Source of the DNA: Fragilariopsis cylindrus CCMP1102
Lineage: Eukaryota; Bacillariophyta; Bacillariophyceae; Bacillariales; Bacillariaceae
Length of the DNA stretch: 64,000 nt
Direction of reading: 5' to 3'
Assembly (NCBI GenBank): GCA_900095095.1
Contig: FMBT01000376.1
Span: forward strand, 1 to 64,000
Below are positions 42,720 through 53,834 of this stretch, in pieces. The notes below the pieces were generated by a model, which was not told the origin of the DNA, made no database searches, and was given only the letters and a program-made list of their open reading frames with translations. How positions within the stretch are numbered: the stretch's first letter is position 1; each line of letters starts with the position of its first letter. The translations under genes and the position numbers were made by a program.

Positions 42720-42989
42720 GTGGTCCTACAAGGTGTCGTCGTTACCTCAGTAGCAGCCGAAGATTACTGTAGGAATCAGAGCAAAGAGAAGTATATAGTA
42801 GCATGTCCTCCTCGTTATCCTCGTCACAATCGGAGAAAATGGGAGAAATATACAAACGTCCAACCGTATCGTCTCACTGCTAATGCAGGTAAAAAACAAA
42901 AGGCATCATCATCGAATGAAGAGATACCACAATTAAAGGCAACATCATCGAATGATGATATGTCACCATTAGCATATATGGATTTTTAA
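42720..42989 (+). CDS. possible small secreted protein, start uncertain
   Basis: An 89-codon frame beginning with GTG; the coding-like part is AEDYCRNQSKEKYIVACPPRYPR to the end. An ATG upstream (42674 or 42695) opens a hydrophobic, signal-peptide-like stretch (MYLVIVLVLW) in another frame. Either a short intron or an indel separates signal and body, or the frame is chance. No family recognised. Confidence 0.3.
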   Translation: MVLQGVVVTSVAAEDYCRNQSKEKYIVACPPRYPRHNRRKWEKYTNVQPYRLTANAGKKQKASSSNEEIPQLKATSSNDDMSPLAYMDF

Positions 42990-43214
42990 TAGTACCTCTT
43001 CGTGTGGGTATTTTTTTAGACTATTTAGGACAGACACATCAATAACTTATGAATTTGACACTTGTTTTTAAAAAAGTCTACAAGGACATTAGAAGACCGG
43101 GTATTGAATAAAAGATTATTCCTACAATTGATATCATACAACAACAATATCAAGGAAATGATTCGATGCAGGCGTGGATGTTGACATATGTGTTCATATA
43201 TTCAAGATATAATA

Positions 43215-45368
43215 TTAGATTAACAATTGTAGGACTTCCGGTGCCTGTCTAAGAAATTGGTATACTATAGAGAGCTGCTCCTTCGATTGATTGTCTATCA
43301 TCTCCGTCATCATCATCGTCGTTTGTTCTATACTACCGCTAATAGTGTTAGTACTGGATCTTGATTTTCTTCCGTTATTCTTTCGCTTGGCGCCATCCCC
43401 CCTAACTCTGCTAGAAGACGGCGATGATGATGATGATGATGCTACTGATGGGGATGATACCGACGCCACCGCCAAAGATTGAAATGGGTAAAGGTTTGTG
43501 GTCGGATCTTTCATCAGTGCTGCCTCTGGATAAATCTTCCATAAGCCAATAATAATTTCCTTAGCGTTGTAGTAAGTGTTTGTAGTAGTCTCAGTAGTAG
43601 TATGAATACTAGCATTGCAACTATTGTTGGACGCCGATGCAGATGATGACTTGTTTCCATCACAACGGCGATAATCATCACAACTACCACCATTATATTG
43701 CAATAACACCAAGTGGAGTGGAAGTTGACCCCCCAGTTGCTGACATTGCTGTTGATATTGTTGGAACTGTTTTTCCCGGGAGAAGGACGACGACCGCATA
43801 TGGCGTGTAGTAGTAGTAGTGACGGTACGTGTAGTCGGTATTCGCCCTGATTCTGGGGCTAAACGGATTAGATATTCCAAATACTTCCAGTCCTTTTTTT
43901 GCTCGATACCGACATGTAAAGGTATCTTCCCGTCATTATTGTACATTAATAAACTCTCTGGATGTTTACTAGTCAAAAATTGTAGTAGGCTTGTACTGTT
44001 ATTGTTGTTTTCGTCATTGCTGTTGCTGTTGCTGTTGTTCTTATTGTTATTGTTACAGTTCAAGGTCATATTATTATCACCCTCGTATTTATCGTCATCT
44101 ATGAAGCATTGGCTTTCGTGCGCATAACAAATAAGATGATGGTATGTATTCCCATCATTATCTACAGCTGTAAAGTCTTCCTCCAATAGTAACATTAACA
44201 ACCATCTGAAAAGAGATACTCGATGACGTTCGTTTAGATACTGTACACAACAGATAGCGGCCTGGAAGACCAACACGCTATCAACGGATTGGTGGTATTT
44301 CGTTGATCTTTCGAACAGCAAACCGTTGTCATTGTCATCGTTATCGTTGTCGTCATCATTGAAATTGCCATCGTCATTAAAATCGTAGTCGTGACATTCG
44401 TTGTCGTCGTCGTCGACGACGTCGTGATCATCGTATCTTCCTTCCACTCGATTGGAATCAGAATCAAAATCAAAATTATGACTCGTCCCATGCTGTTCAA
44501 CGTAGATAGCACGTTGCGTTTTCCGTAACATGTAGACTAAGTTCTCAGGTAGTTGCGTTGTGTCAAACAATACCGTTGTTGTTCTTGATGATATATTATA
44601 ATATTGTCCTAGTTCTCTCATTGCCTGTTGGACGAGGTAATATAATGGTATCTGACCTTTTTTACTAGTTGTTAGGAGTGATTGTCCGTATCTATCATAT
44701 TCTACAAGTATTCGTACCATATCGGGACAATCCTGATATTTGATTGCGTGTAATAACGGAGTGTTACCTTTACTGTCCTTCCCGACCAAGCATTGCATTA
44801 CAAGACTCGGATGCAAGACATTATTTTTGTTCTTATTCTTATTCCTATTCTTTGAGATTGGTTTGATGTTATTGTCGACGCCGTCGCCGTCGCGATCATT
44901 GTGATTATTCTTATCGTAATCGTACAGAATTTGCATTATCCGTTCAATTAAGAATGGTGGCGCACCTCGATCTAGTAATATCATGAATGGTGATTTTGCT
45001 GGTGTGCTGTCGTCCGAGATGATAATTTTTACGAACAATTTTGGACATGTTTGACCGATCAATTCAATCATATCCATTGGAACAGGATGTTCAGGTGATG
45101 AATTAAAACGACGGCATAACACATGCAATAGAGAATTCCTGCCTGTCGTAGTATTTCCTTTATTATAGTTATTAAAGGAACATTTATTATTGCTGTATTC
45201 GATTACGGCGCGACAAAGTGATGACCGCTGTTGTTGTTGTTGCTGTCCATCATTGCTTTCGATTGAAAGTAGTGATACAAATCTCTTACGAAACTTGTTC
45301 CAAGCATTACATCGAATATATGTATCCAGTTCATCTCTAATCGCTCGGACGTTGTATTTGTTATTCAT
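43215..45368 (-). CDS. ankyrin-repeat-like protein
   Basis: A 717-residue protein from ATG 45368. Degenerate ankyrin repeats are visible at about 78-115 (SLLHVLCRRFN), 124-150, 200-226 (GNTPLLHAIKYQDCPDMVRIL), 235-250 (KGQIPLYYLVQQ), near 490-515 (DGKIPLHVGIEQ) and near 545-560 (GGQLPLHLVLLQ). They are separated by Asn/Asp-rich insertions. This pattern of TPLH/IPLH repeats with low-complexity spacers is common in diatom ankyrin families. A protein-binding scaffold is likely; partners are unknown. It is head-to-head with the CbiA-like gene, 488 bp apart. Confidence 0.72.
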   Translation of the reverse strand: MNNKYNVRAIRDELDTYIRCNAWNKFRKRFVSLLSIESNDGQQQQQQRSSLCRAVIEYSNNKCSFNNYNKGNTTTGRNSLLHVLCRRFNSSPEHPVPMDMIELIGQTCPKLFVKIIISDDSTPAKSPFMILLDRGAPPFLIERIMQILYDYDKNNHNDRDGDGVDNNIKPISKNRNKNKNKNNVLHPSLVMQCLVGKDSKGNTPLLHAIKYQDCPDMVRILVEYDRYGQSLLTTSKKGQIPLYYLVQQAMRELGQYYNISSRTTTVLFDTTQLPENLVYMLRKTQRAIYVEQHGTSHNFDFDSDSNRVEGRYDDHDVVDDDDNECHDYDFNDDGNFNDDDNDNDDNDNGLLFERSTKYHQSVDSVLVFQAAICCVQYLNERHRVSLFRWLLMLLLEEDFTAVDNDGNTYHHLICYAHESQCFIDDDKYEGDNNMTLNCNNNNKNNSNSNSNDENNNNSTSLLQFLTSKHPESLLMYNNDGKIPLHVGIEQKKDWKYLEYLIRLAPESGRIPTTRTVTTTTTRHMRSSSFSREKQFQQYQQQCQQLGGQLPLHLVLLQYNGGSCDDYRRCDGNKSSSASASNNSCNASIHTTTETTTNTYYNAKEIIIGLWKIYPEAALMKDPTTNLYPFQSLAVASVSSPSVASSSSSSPSSSRVRGDGAKRKNNGRKSRSSTNTISGSIEQTTMMMTEMIDNQSKEQLSIVYQFLRQAPEVLQLLI

Positions 45369-45856
45369 TGCGTAATTTTCTTGTCACATTCGATTACATG
45401 TTGACTGCTGCTCCAGATAGGTTTGGTGTCGCTTCTATTATGCAGATTTTTGCAACATCGTCGTGTCGTCACTGGATTGAACAATACATGTAGATGATTG
45501 ATTGATTCATCATTCTGTGTTTTCTATTTTCATTCATACCTTTATACCTCATTAGCATACATACAACCGCTGCATAGATAGGAACTAGTGACTGAGCGAA
45601 TTATAGTGAATGACAATGACTATACAATGATGTAATTTTCAAATTTTCGAATTTTTAATGGTGCTTCTTCGCTCTATTCTGCTCTTCGATCTTCGAGCAT
45701 ACTTCAGTAGATCAACCATCAAGAGCAATCAAAGACCATTCGATATTCGCTCCGCCTCAGAGTGATCATCAACTTTCACAAGAAGAGAGGGAATCTCGTC
45801 AATTCTTTCAGGGCGTGTCGAGTCGTGCTGTGCATGATTATGGGTGTTGCGTGGAC

Positions 45857-47362
45857 ATGCTGTTAACACATACGACGATGAGCGATGATCACGAGCAGAC
45901 ATCAGCACCCGACGGCAGTAGTAGCAACAGTAGTAGCAACAGTACTATTGCTACTGCTACTGCTACTGCTACTCCTTTGAGTTGTCCCGCCCTGTTCATA
46001 TCCGCACCAGCATCGGGACAGGGTAAAACGACGATCACTGCATCACTTGCACGTCTACTTCATCGCAATGGTAAAACTGTACGAATATTCAAATTTGGTC
46101 CAGATTATCTTGATCCACAAATTCTAGAACGTGGATCGAATACGCCAGTTGTACAGCTTGATTTATGGATGGCTGGAGAGGAATGGTGTCGACTAGAACT
46201 TTTTCGTGCTGTTTCCAAAGGCAAGGCAGATATTATATTGATTGAGGGTGCAATGGGATTGTTCGATGGCACACCATCGAGTGCTGACCTTGCTGCAAAA
46301 TTTGGTATACCGGTAGTTCTGATTATGAACATCTCAGCGATGGCACAAACAGCAGCAGCAATTGCTGTTGGATTACGTAATTATCGAGATGACTTTAATA
46401 TGATTGGTGTTATTGCTAATTATTGTGGTAGCAACTACCATGCAAAGTTGGTTCGAGATGAACTTCCCGATGATCTACCACTTCTAGCTGCATTAAAACG
46501 TACGGATGCCGTGAAACTTCCGGAACGTCACCTTGGTTTAGTACAACCGTCTGAAATGGGTGAAAATTCTACTGAACAATACCTTGAAGCGGGAGCGGAT
46601 CTACTAGAGGAATCAGGTATATTGACACATATTGATCGCCTCAAGCATGTCACCTTCCATCCTCCGTCGCAGCTCATTGACACTACGACCATAAGTTCTA
46701 AGCTACTAATGGGTATAACAATCGCCATTGCAAAGGATGATGCTTTCAGCTTTACATATACTGCTAATATTACACTTCTGAAAGATATGGGTGCATCAAT
46801 ATGCTACTTTTCACCTATCCACGATGATTCAATTCCATTAAAAGCAAACGCTCTTTGGCTGCCAGGAGGATATCCTGAAGTATATGCAAAGGAACTATCC
46901 GAGAATATCAATATGTTATTATCATTACGAAATTTCCATAAGGAAGGGAATCCTATTCTAGCTGAATGTGGTGGCTTTCTTTACTGCATGGAGACTCTTA
47001 TTGACTTACATGACAACACATGGTGTATGACAGGACTGATACCAGGAGTAGGAACTATGAAAAGTAAAGGTGGATGACAGGGAATGCAAACGGTACCTCT
47101 TCCTGAGGGTAAGGTCCGTGCCCATGCTCATCATAAGTCCCGAAGTGATAACACTCCCGAACCTTACTCTCATGGTATTCGTCAGAAATCTAGTTATCCA
47201 GGAGAAGCTGTATATCGTCATGGCTCATTAACCGCAACATATCTACATATGTTCTTCCCATCCAATCCTGAGGCAATAGCGAGGTTATTTTCTTCGTCAA
47301 AATCTACACACTTTAAAAGGTTGTCAATGGATTTTAGCGACGATCTTGTATGCTACTACTAG
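45857..47362 (+). CDS. CbiA/CobB-type cobyrinic acid a,c-diamide synthase homologue, interrupted by an in-frame TGA
   Basis: The first ATG is 45857; an ATG at 45878 is also possible. The N-terminal ATP-binding domain shows the P-loop ASGQGKTT (52-59), FGPDYLDP (80-87), LDLWM (101-105) and IEGAMGLFDG (129-138). The C-terminal glutaminase domain shows WLPGGYPE and the nucleophile Cys371 (ECGGF). A TGA at 47075-47077 (codon 407) falls where the family has M-x-x-x-x-GLGMQ. The same frame continues with GMQTVPLPEG and the catalytic His464 (ATYLH) to TAA 47362. So the full domain is present except for one stop. It may be a recent pseudogene, a readthrough gene or a sequence error. The family amidates cobyrinate using glutamine. 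No targeting signal is seen. Confidence 0.85.
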
Positions 47363-47596
47363 GAACTACTTGGAACAACTAGTGAAAGGATATTCAAGAG
47401 ACATCATGATCACAGCGTCATTCGTTCCTACTTTAATGACGTAAGCAGAAATCTTGGTATTAATATGAATATTATTATATACAAATTCTGCTTACTGAAA
47501 AAGAGAACAACAACGTAGCATTATGCTTGAATATTTTTTAGAATTGCAGTCTTTAAAAGAAAATAAATACTACGTTTGCGAGTCGAGTCGACCCGT
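47363..47596. other. short convergent spacer
   Basis: The spacer between the CbiA-like gene and the phosphatase gene; nothing recognised. Confidence 0.4.
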
Positions 47597-49735
47597 CTAT
47601 TCGTCATTTGTAGCATCGACGTCGCGGTCATAGTAATAATTTTCGATCCATAAACTATCTCTGACAACAACGGAACTTGTACTTGTAGGACCACCGATAC
47701 TATTATTGTTATCATATTCATTATCGACATCAGTAGTATTATTATTATTATCATCATCACGCATCCATTGTAAGTGTGCATGAGTATAATTCTGTGCAAA
47801 GAAAAGACCAAATCCAAATTCATCATCGTCACGTTTATCTACCCAGTCTTCTTGCTGAATTGGATTTATGTATTCCGAATGCCCTTCACGATTACCACCA
47901 GCACCAAGTGTCCAAAATATTGGTCCTGCTTTACTTCTCGCGACACTACCATTCGGATTTAATGGCTTAGTTCTCATATATGCATGATCATGTCCAGAGA
48001 TAACTAAATTAACATTATATCGTTGGAATAATTGTCGTATACCACTATCTTTCATTAATGTTGGATTGATTTCATTGATATGACTTTTAAATGTTGTATA
48101 TAATGGTGTATGGAATACAATAATCAACCAGGGTGTTATTGATCTATCAACATTTGGTAATGCAATTTCTGTTAACCATGTACGTTGTAACGAACCATCT
48201 AATAATGATGTATAGGAATTTAACATAATTGTATGAACTAACCCATGCCGGTACGAATAATATGCATTCCCATAGTCATACCGTCCTAAAAAATTCGAAT
48301 TTGTGGCACAGCCATAGGTCATACTATCAATATAATCTTGTGATGGTGGAAATTCAATTGCATTTTCAATACGATTCGGATTCCGAAAAAATGATTCATA
48401 TGGTATAAAGACATCATGCGTTACTTGATCACATTCAATTTCGTGATTCCCTGGTACCGATGCAAATGGTACTGATCGCAATAATGGTTCTGCTAATTCT
48501 AACCACGAATCCCATCGTGTAGGATCACCATCTGCATAGGATAAATCTCCAGCAATTAATAAATTAGTAACAACACGATCATCATTCCTATCATTGTTAC
48601 TATTATCATTATCATTATCATTGTCGTTCATTACTATTGATGTTGATGTTGATGTTGCAGTAGCAGCATCAAGAATTCGTGCCATAGTCCGTGTCGAATT
48701 TTTTGTTTGTCCTAAATCACCAATAAATGCAATACTTGTTGGTTGTCCATACATTGGCGGAGTAGAGAATTCATACAGAGGTGTTTCACCTAGTAGTACT
48801 GCTGACGTTGACATTGACGTTGACGTTGACGTTGACATTGTTGATGTTGATGATGGTGTAATATTCGATTCCAGTTCCGATTTCAATTCATAATTATAGT
48901 AATCATCATAACTTCCACGTAAAAAGAAATGTGGATATTGTGAGTAAAATAAAGGAACTATTACTGGTAGTGTGAGCGGCGGTCGTCCTCGTTTTTGTTG
49001 TTGTTGTTTTTCTTCTACTTCTTCTACGACACTGATACGATACCAGTAACGTTGTTTACCAGCCTGTAAATTCGATAATGTTACATGATGTATCATACCA
49101 CTTTCATACTTTTCTCCAGTTTTTGGACTAGTATAATTGAATTGAATAATAGTATATAAATCATCATCTTTGTTTTCATCTTTGTCGCTATAATAATGAA
49201 TCACGACACTACCTTCAGTATTCTTTCCTCGACCATACGTAATCGTGGTTCGTATGTTATTTCTATCCGTGGTATTACTATCCTTATCCTTATTGTTATT
49301 GTTGCTGTTACAATGTTTCGCAACGTTCGGTAGAATAAAACTTACGGTTATATTCAGTAAATTAGTATCAAGATTGATATCAGTGGATGGACTGAGATGA
49401 ATTTTTCTTGGTTGGCAAGGATATTCACTGTATGGTGAATTGAAATGTGTTTCATATGATGATCGTTGATCAAAAACTGAAAACGATGAATTCAAATACG
49501 ACAATGATGTAGACGATGGTGATGGTGGCACTTGATGTTTTAATTGTAATAAGGAATCGATATTATAATTGTTGGCGGATGTTGTATCGATGGCGACGAC
49601 ATTGCTGTTCTGATGATTGATATTGTTATTGTGTGTCCACGTTGCACAAAAAAGAAACAACAGGAACATCCAACCCAAAATGACCGTCATGATGGTGACA
49701 ATCGGAGAATGAGAAGAAGAAAAATACCGCGTCAT
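47597..49735 (-). CDS. purple acid phosphatase (secreted or membrane-anchored metallophosphoesterase)
   Basis: A 712-residue protein with an N-terminal signal anchor (IVTIMTVILGWMFLLFLFCATW). A fibronectin-III-like N-terminal domain (about 125-260) is followed by the catalytic domain. All five metal motifs are present: GDLG (Asp340), GDLSYAD (Asp397, Tyr400), GNHE (Asn430, His431), VFHTP (His542) and GHDHAY (His582, His584). Tyr400 is the residue that gives the purple Fe(III) charge-transfer colour in the family. It hydrolyses phosphate monoesters, probably extracellularly for phosphate scavenging; induction by phosphate limitation is inferred from relatives, not from this sequence. Asn/Asp and Ser/Thr insertions lengthen it. 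Confidence 0.92.
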   Translation of the reverse strand: MTRYFSSSHSPIVTIMTVILGWMFLLFLFCATWTHNNNINHQNSNVVAIDTTSANNYNIDSLLQLKHQVPPSPSSTSLSYLNSSFSVFDQRSSYETHFNSPYSEYPCQPRKIHLSPSTDINLDTNLLNITVSFILPNVAKHCNSNNNNKDKDSNTTDRNNIRTTITYGRGKNTEGSVVIHYYSDKDENKDDDLYTIIQFNYTSPKTGEKYESGMIHHVTLSNLQAGKQRYWYRISVVEEVEEKQQQQKRGRPPLTLPVIVPLFYSQYPHFFLRGSYDDYYNYELKSELESNITPSSTSTMSTSTSTSMSTSAVLLGETPLYEFSTPPMYGQPTSIAFIGDLGQTKNSTRTMARILDAATATSTSTSIVMNDNDNDNDNSNNDRNDDRVVTNLLIAGDLSYADGDPTRWDSWLELAEPLLRSVPFASVPGNHEIECDQVTHDVFIPYESFFRNPNRIENAIEFPPSQDYIDSMTYGCATNSNFLGRYDYGNAYYSYRHGLVHTIMLNSYTSLLDGSLQRTWLTEIALPNVDRSITPWLIIVFHTPLYTTFKSHINEINPTLMKDSGIRQLFQRYNVNLVISGHDHAYMRTKPLNPNGSVARSKAGPIFWTLGAGGNREGHSEYINPIQQEDWVDKRDDDEFGFGLFFAQNYTHAHLQWMRDDDNNNNTTDVDNEYDNNNSIGGPTSTSSVVVRDSLWIENYYYDRDVDATNDE

Positions 49736-51463
49736 TTTTTTGATTGATTGATTGATTATTCTGTTGATTCTGATTCCTTTTGCCCTTATCAGTATCCGAA
49801 AAATTATGCTTGTAGCATATTGTATGATGATGATTGATTCGATGCCAGTATCTTCAGATACCGCAAAGTCGACTGTTGCAGAGCGTATGGTCTATGTAGG
49901 GAGTTAATAGGAATTCGAATTTTATGATTCAATTCTTACTGTGTATTCTTGAGCGATGACACATCAGCTTTTCGAAGAGATTGAAAAACAGAAGAAGTTA
50001 TTGACATCCTCCTTGTGTTGCCATTGAAAGGAGTTTCGATTTGGAACTAATTCTGTATAATGAGTCCCGTTTGAGTCACGGAGAACAAGATGATCCTGAT
50101 TCTTATGTGGAATTAATGTTATCCATACAGTATACGAGTAGTAATCGCCTGTTATATATCCAGTAGTACAGCAATTATTAGAAAAATAAGCATCATCATG
50201 CACCTACCTTCCTCCTTCATACATTTTAGATTAGATGAGTTAGCATACATGCCATGAAGTTTCTGCAATGGATATGATAGGTGACAGAGTAAAGCAGTTG
50301 TTCGGAACCCACCATTATCTTATCTCAGTAGTAGTAGGTGCAGGCTTCGACCGGCCATGCTGTACAAAAGTAGTTAGGCTGTTAGTTTTGGTATTCAGAT
50401 TTCATCCAGTACCATGCGTATATTTGGTACTGTAATCTACTACTGTAATGCTTCTATCCTTATTGGAGAGTGCTTTTTGGCTTCTTTAAAAAATCACGAA
50501 TGAATGAAGGAATGAATCGAATCAATCGAATCAATCGAGGAATCTCCAATTAAAATAAATGAATCAATCGAATCGAATGAATCTGAATCTGAAGATCCTC
50601 TGCTGTATGGTGAATCTATCCCTTATTCAGCGCGTGACATCATACAGAAATAAGCAATCAATCTAAACAACCAATCAAATCTGAAAAAAACAACGAATCC
50701 AAAAAAAAATGATGTCATTAAGCTTTAGCGCCACTCTTATCTCTACAACAGTAGTATAAGTAAATACTAGGATCAATGCATTTTAATAATGTTCTTTATG
50801 AATTAGACGACCAATCAAATTTTAATTGTGTGATGTCATTAGCAGCATTAGCGCCACCCTTATCTCTACAGGTATAAGTAAATGCTATGATCAATTAATT
50901 AAGTTCTTTATTAATAAACGACCAATCAAATTGTGTGATGTCACTAGCATTATGAGCGCGACTTTTATCTCTTAAAAAAAACGCAGAAAGTCGCAGATGT
51001 CGCGGGATATGTTTGTTATTGCTTACGCGAATTACGTGTAGACAACTGTACCAGAGAAGATCCAGAGAAGATGTTCTAAAACATTCCTACTTATTGTATT
51101 TTTACGTGCGCATGAAATGGTGTTTGATGGTTTTTCTGTGTTAAAAAACACATCAGCATCAAAGCTTGCAGCAAGAAGGTGAAAAAAAGCTTGATGTCAA
51201 AAATCAACGTAACACAGCTAAATGCTGCATACCAAATTGGAACTTTACAGTAGATGTGGCACGGGATTTGTTGTACGTATCACAAAATCAAGAGTTGTAG
51301 TCGTGACAACAACTTAGACATCTCGATCCTTGACAGTTATTATATCAATCGAACCAGTACTTGCAGCAGATCAACATTATAATATATTGTGTTTTCCTCT
51401 CATCCAGAAACGCATAAAACAATTTATTACAAACGAATTTTCAATACTATTACCACATTCATC
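49736..51463. other. intergenic with triplicated module
   Basis: Besides the module at 50671-50943, GAATGAATCGAATCAATCGAA-type repeats occur at 50500-50580. A 79-codon minus-strand frame at 49964-50203 is not supported. No gene recognised. Confidence 0.4.
50671..50943. promoter_or_regulatory. triplicated module: CCAATCAAAT plus TGATGTCA
   Basis: CCAATCAAAT occurs at 50671, 50811 and 50922. Each is followed by TGATGTCA (50710-50717, 50831-50838, 50936-50943), then, in the first two copies, AGCGCCAC.CTTATCTCTACA and TAAGTAAAT. The third copy has AGCGCGACTTTTATCTCT. The spacing is 140 and 111 bp. CCAAT is an NF-Y box and TGATGTCA resembles a bZIP/CRE site. It lies 520-790 bp upstream of the gene at 51464. 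Confidence 0.6.
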
Positions 51464-51958
51464 ATGATGATCCAACGTAACGAATTTGGCGCAACGAAAG
51501 CACTGCAAGTATTTGAATCATCGTCCATGTCCGAGCATAAGGCACGAACAAACCTTCCTATGATCAATTCTATCACTACTACTACCACTAATACATCATC
51601 AATGAAACGATCACGACCATCAGTGTCATCAGCATTTGATATGGGAGATTTTATTAAAGCTTCACAGCAAGTAGAAGAAACTATTGCATTCCCAACTATC
51701 GAATGGCCTTCATTGGATTACGATGATAATAGTGATGATAGTAGTAGTAGTGATGATAGTGACTCCTTCTCCTTTTCAAGAATAACGAAAGATGATGATG
51801 ATGATGATTCCGAGAATGATGATTTCTTTCAACAACAACCAAGTCGAAAACGTCTATGTCGTGGATTAACACGATGTGATAGATCCTGTAATCTTTCCTC
51901 ATTATTTGAGATGGCGATCACTTCTGAACGACGTGGTTCAAACGGTTCATTATCATGA
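51464..51958 (+). CDS. hypothetical Ser/Asp-rich protein
   Basis: A 164-residue protein from the ATG at 51464 (the longer frame opens with GTG). It has a short ordered stretch (AFDMGDFIKASQQVEETIAFP, then TIEWPSLDYDD), an acidic Ser/Asp region and a C-terminal basic/Cys motif (RKRLCRGLTRCDRSCNLSSL). No family is recognised. A small regulatory protein with short linear motifs would fit; the upstream triplicated module hints at regulated expression. Confidence 0.5.
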   Translation: MMIQRNEFGATKALQVFESSSMSEHKARTNLPMINSITTTTTNTSSMKRSRPSVSSAFDMGDFIKASQQVEETIAFPTIEWPSLDYDDNSDDSSSSDDSDSFSFSRITKDDDDDDSENDDFFQQQPSRKRLCRGLTRCDRSCNLSSLFEMAITSERRGSNGSLS

Positions 51959-53242
51959 TTTGATCATTCTATTCTACTACAGTTCTGTTCTGCTCTTTTT
52001 CGTTATGTACATACATATACAAATACAAAGAGCATTACACACACAAGACACAAACACATAGATATTTGCGCAAATCCCATTTTACCCCGAGCTAGGATTT
52101 TTTTGCTTGCTTGTTTGGCACGCACACACACACACACACTACTACAGTTTTTCATGCTACGTTAAAGTTACCATTACTTGTACATATATAACAATCATAA
52201 GATGATCTAACGTAACGTACACTACTTGAGGATTTGTTCACAACAAAAAGGAGACGTGGTGCTATTTTTTCTAAAATGTACATATAACATAAGCACACAC
52301 ACGCACACACATGTTACTCCTCCTATTAACTAATACTGTGCAACTTTCTTCACAAACATGATACTACTACACACTCATACAACATATAACATAAACATAT
52401 AATATCATAGAATTACTATTAAAACTACTACCTATTATTACTACTGTACCATCTAATATCTAACTAGCTACAGTAGTACATGTAAAGTTTAGTTGAACCA
52501 ACAAGCAATTACTTCTTCTTACACTTAGGGTAGTAATAACTTAGTCGCTGTGCTGTAGCGTGCGGATAGAAGAAGTTGCAGATGGTTTCAAGAGAGAACA
52601 TACAGGAAGTACCCGTTGATACACGTCGTCCGATCTCAAAAAAAAAGAAGAGCAGGAACACATAAAATAATCCACTAACTGTAATAAATCAATCACACTT
52701 TTGAACTCTCAACAAAAAAACGACATCAAATCAAAAGAGACAACGTGGAATACAAGTGCAAAACCTTGGAAAAACGTGAAATATCTCTTTTCATACGTCA
52801 CGGGCGTATTCGTTCTACGCTTTTAGGTTGTGACATCACTGCACGCTTTTGACATGATGTGTTTTTATTAATTAACGTTACTGTGATAATATTCCTCTCT
52901 ATCACTTTCGCGCATAATTTTACACGGACAAAGAATCATGCGCGATAAGAATACTGATCAAAGATCTTTTCTGTGACAGGGATTTGATCGACTCATGTGA
53001 CTCAGTAAAATTAACAATTCCAGTCATGAGTCTGCGTTTTTGAAATTATTGTTTTCTCTTTTCTTCTTCTTGCTACAGTGGAAACAAAAAGCAAAGTTTT
53101 GTCATCTGTCAAACGTTGTTCTTACTGTTACTGTCGCACTCAACTAATATCAATATCATTGCCACCATAGTGATCATTATAATAGCAACAAGTAATAACT
53201 CTCCCTCTCCCTAACACTACCTTTACTGATATAGATAAAGAA
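51959..53242. other. intergenic, AC microsatellites
   Basis: CA tracts at about 52120-52138 and 52293-52308 and many TACTACTGTA words. No gene recognised. Confidence 0.4.
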
Positions 53243-53737
53243 ATGACTTCATCATCATCTTCTTCTGCTGCTGAAGCAGCTGCAGGATCATTGTCTTCTT
53301 CTTCTTTTTCTCCCTTCTCATTGCCGTTGGATGATGATGATGATGTAAGCATTAGCAATAACAACAACAGGAGGAGAAGAATGGGATACACTTTCTCTAC
53401 TGATATAGACAATGCAACCCCTGCTAATGTTGATATGGAAACGACTTTATCTCCAGAAATTGTCAACATCATGAAAAATAGAAACAAAAACATGAAACAC
53501 GAACTCTACTGCACCCACAAGGAAAATGATCCCTTGAAACAAGAGAACAAATATATGAAACAAACACAGACTCTACCGCAGCGCACCCACACGGGAAAAG
53601 AACTCTTGAAACAAGAGAACAAACTCTTCCACATCCAACACAATATCATCCAAAATAATAATGAAAAAAGACTCTTGAAACAAGAGATACAACAGCAACA
53701 AGCAAACAAAATCGTAGGCAAACTGCTCTTGAAATGA
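53243..53737 (+). CDS. Ser-rich protein with LLKQENK repeats; frame continues past TGA
   Basis: A 164-residue frame from ATG 53243: poly-Ser/Ala start, SPFSLPLDDDDD, then a Lys/Gln/Asn-rich coiled region with repeated LKQE(N/I) units. The stop is TGA at 53735-53737. The same frame continues for 47 codons (…NKLLHIQENKLL…KKKLLKQVIQEQ…) to TAA at 53879-53881, and the continuation resembles the part before the stop. Function unknown; the repeat is also visible in the DNA (see 53531-53834). Confidence 0.45.
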   Translation: MTSSSSSSAAEAAAGSLSSSSFSPFSLPLDDDDDVSISNNNNRRRRMGYTFSTDIDNATPANVDMETTLSPEIVNIMKNRNKNMKHELYCTHKENDPLKQENKYMKQTQTLPQRTHTGKELLKQENKLFHIQHNIIQNNNEKRLLKQEIQQQQANKIVGKLLLK

Positions 53738-53834
53738 AACAAGAGAAACAAAGCAAACAAACTCTTACACATCCAAGAGAATAAGCTCCTATGCGAACAA
53801 CACAATAACACAAAAAAAAAACTTTTGAAACAAG
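53531..53834. repeat. five interspersed copies of the inverted repeat CTCTTGAAACAAGAG
   Basis: Copies at 53531-53545 (one mismatch), 53603-53617, 53672-53686, 53726-53745 (with a 5-base insertion) and a diverged one at 53822-53834. The spacing is 72, 69, 54 and 96 bp. Each copy is itself a 6-bp stem with an AAA loop. The repeat encodes LLKQE and crosses the TGA. Confidence 0.7.

Noticed and set aside
53531-53834. CRISPR array
   Set aside because: Repeats are short, diverged, unevenly spaced and lie in a coding frame of a eukaryotic genome.
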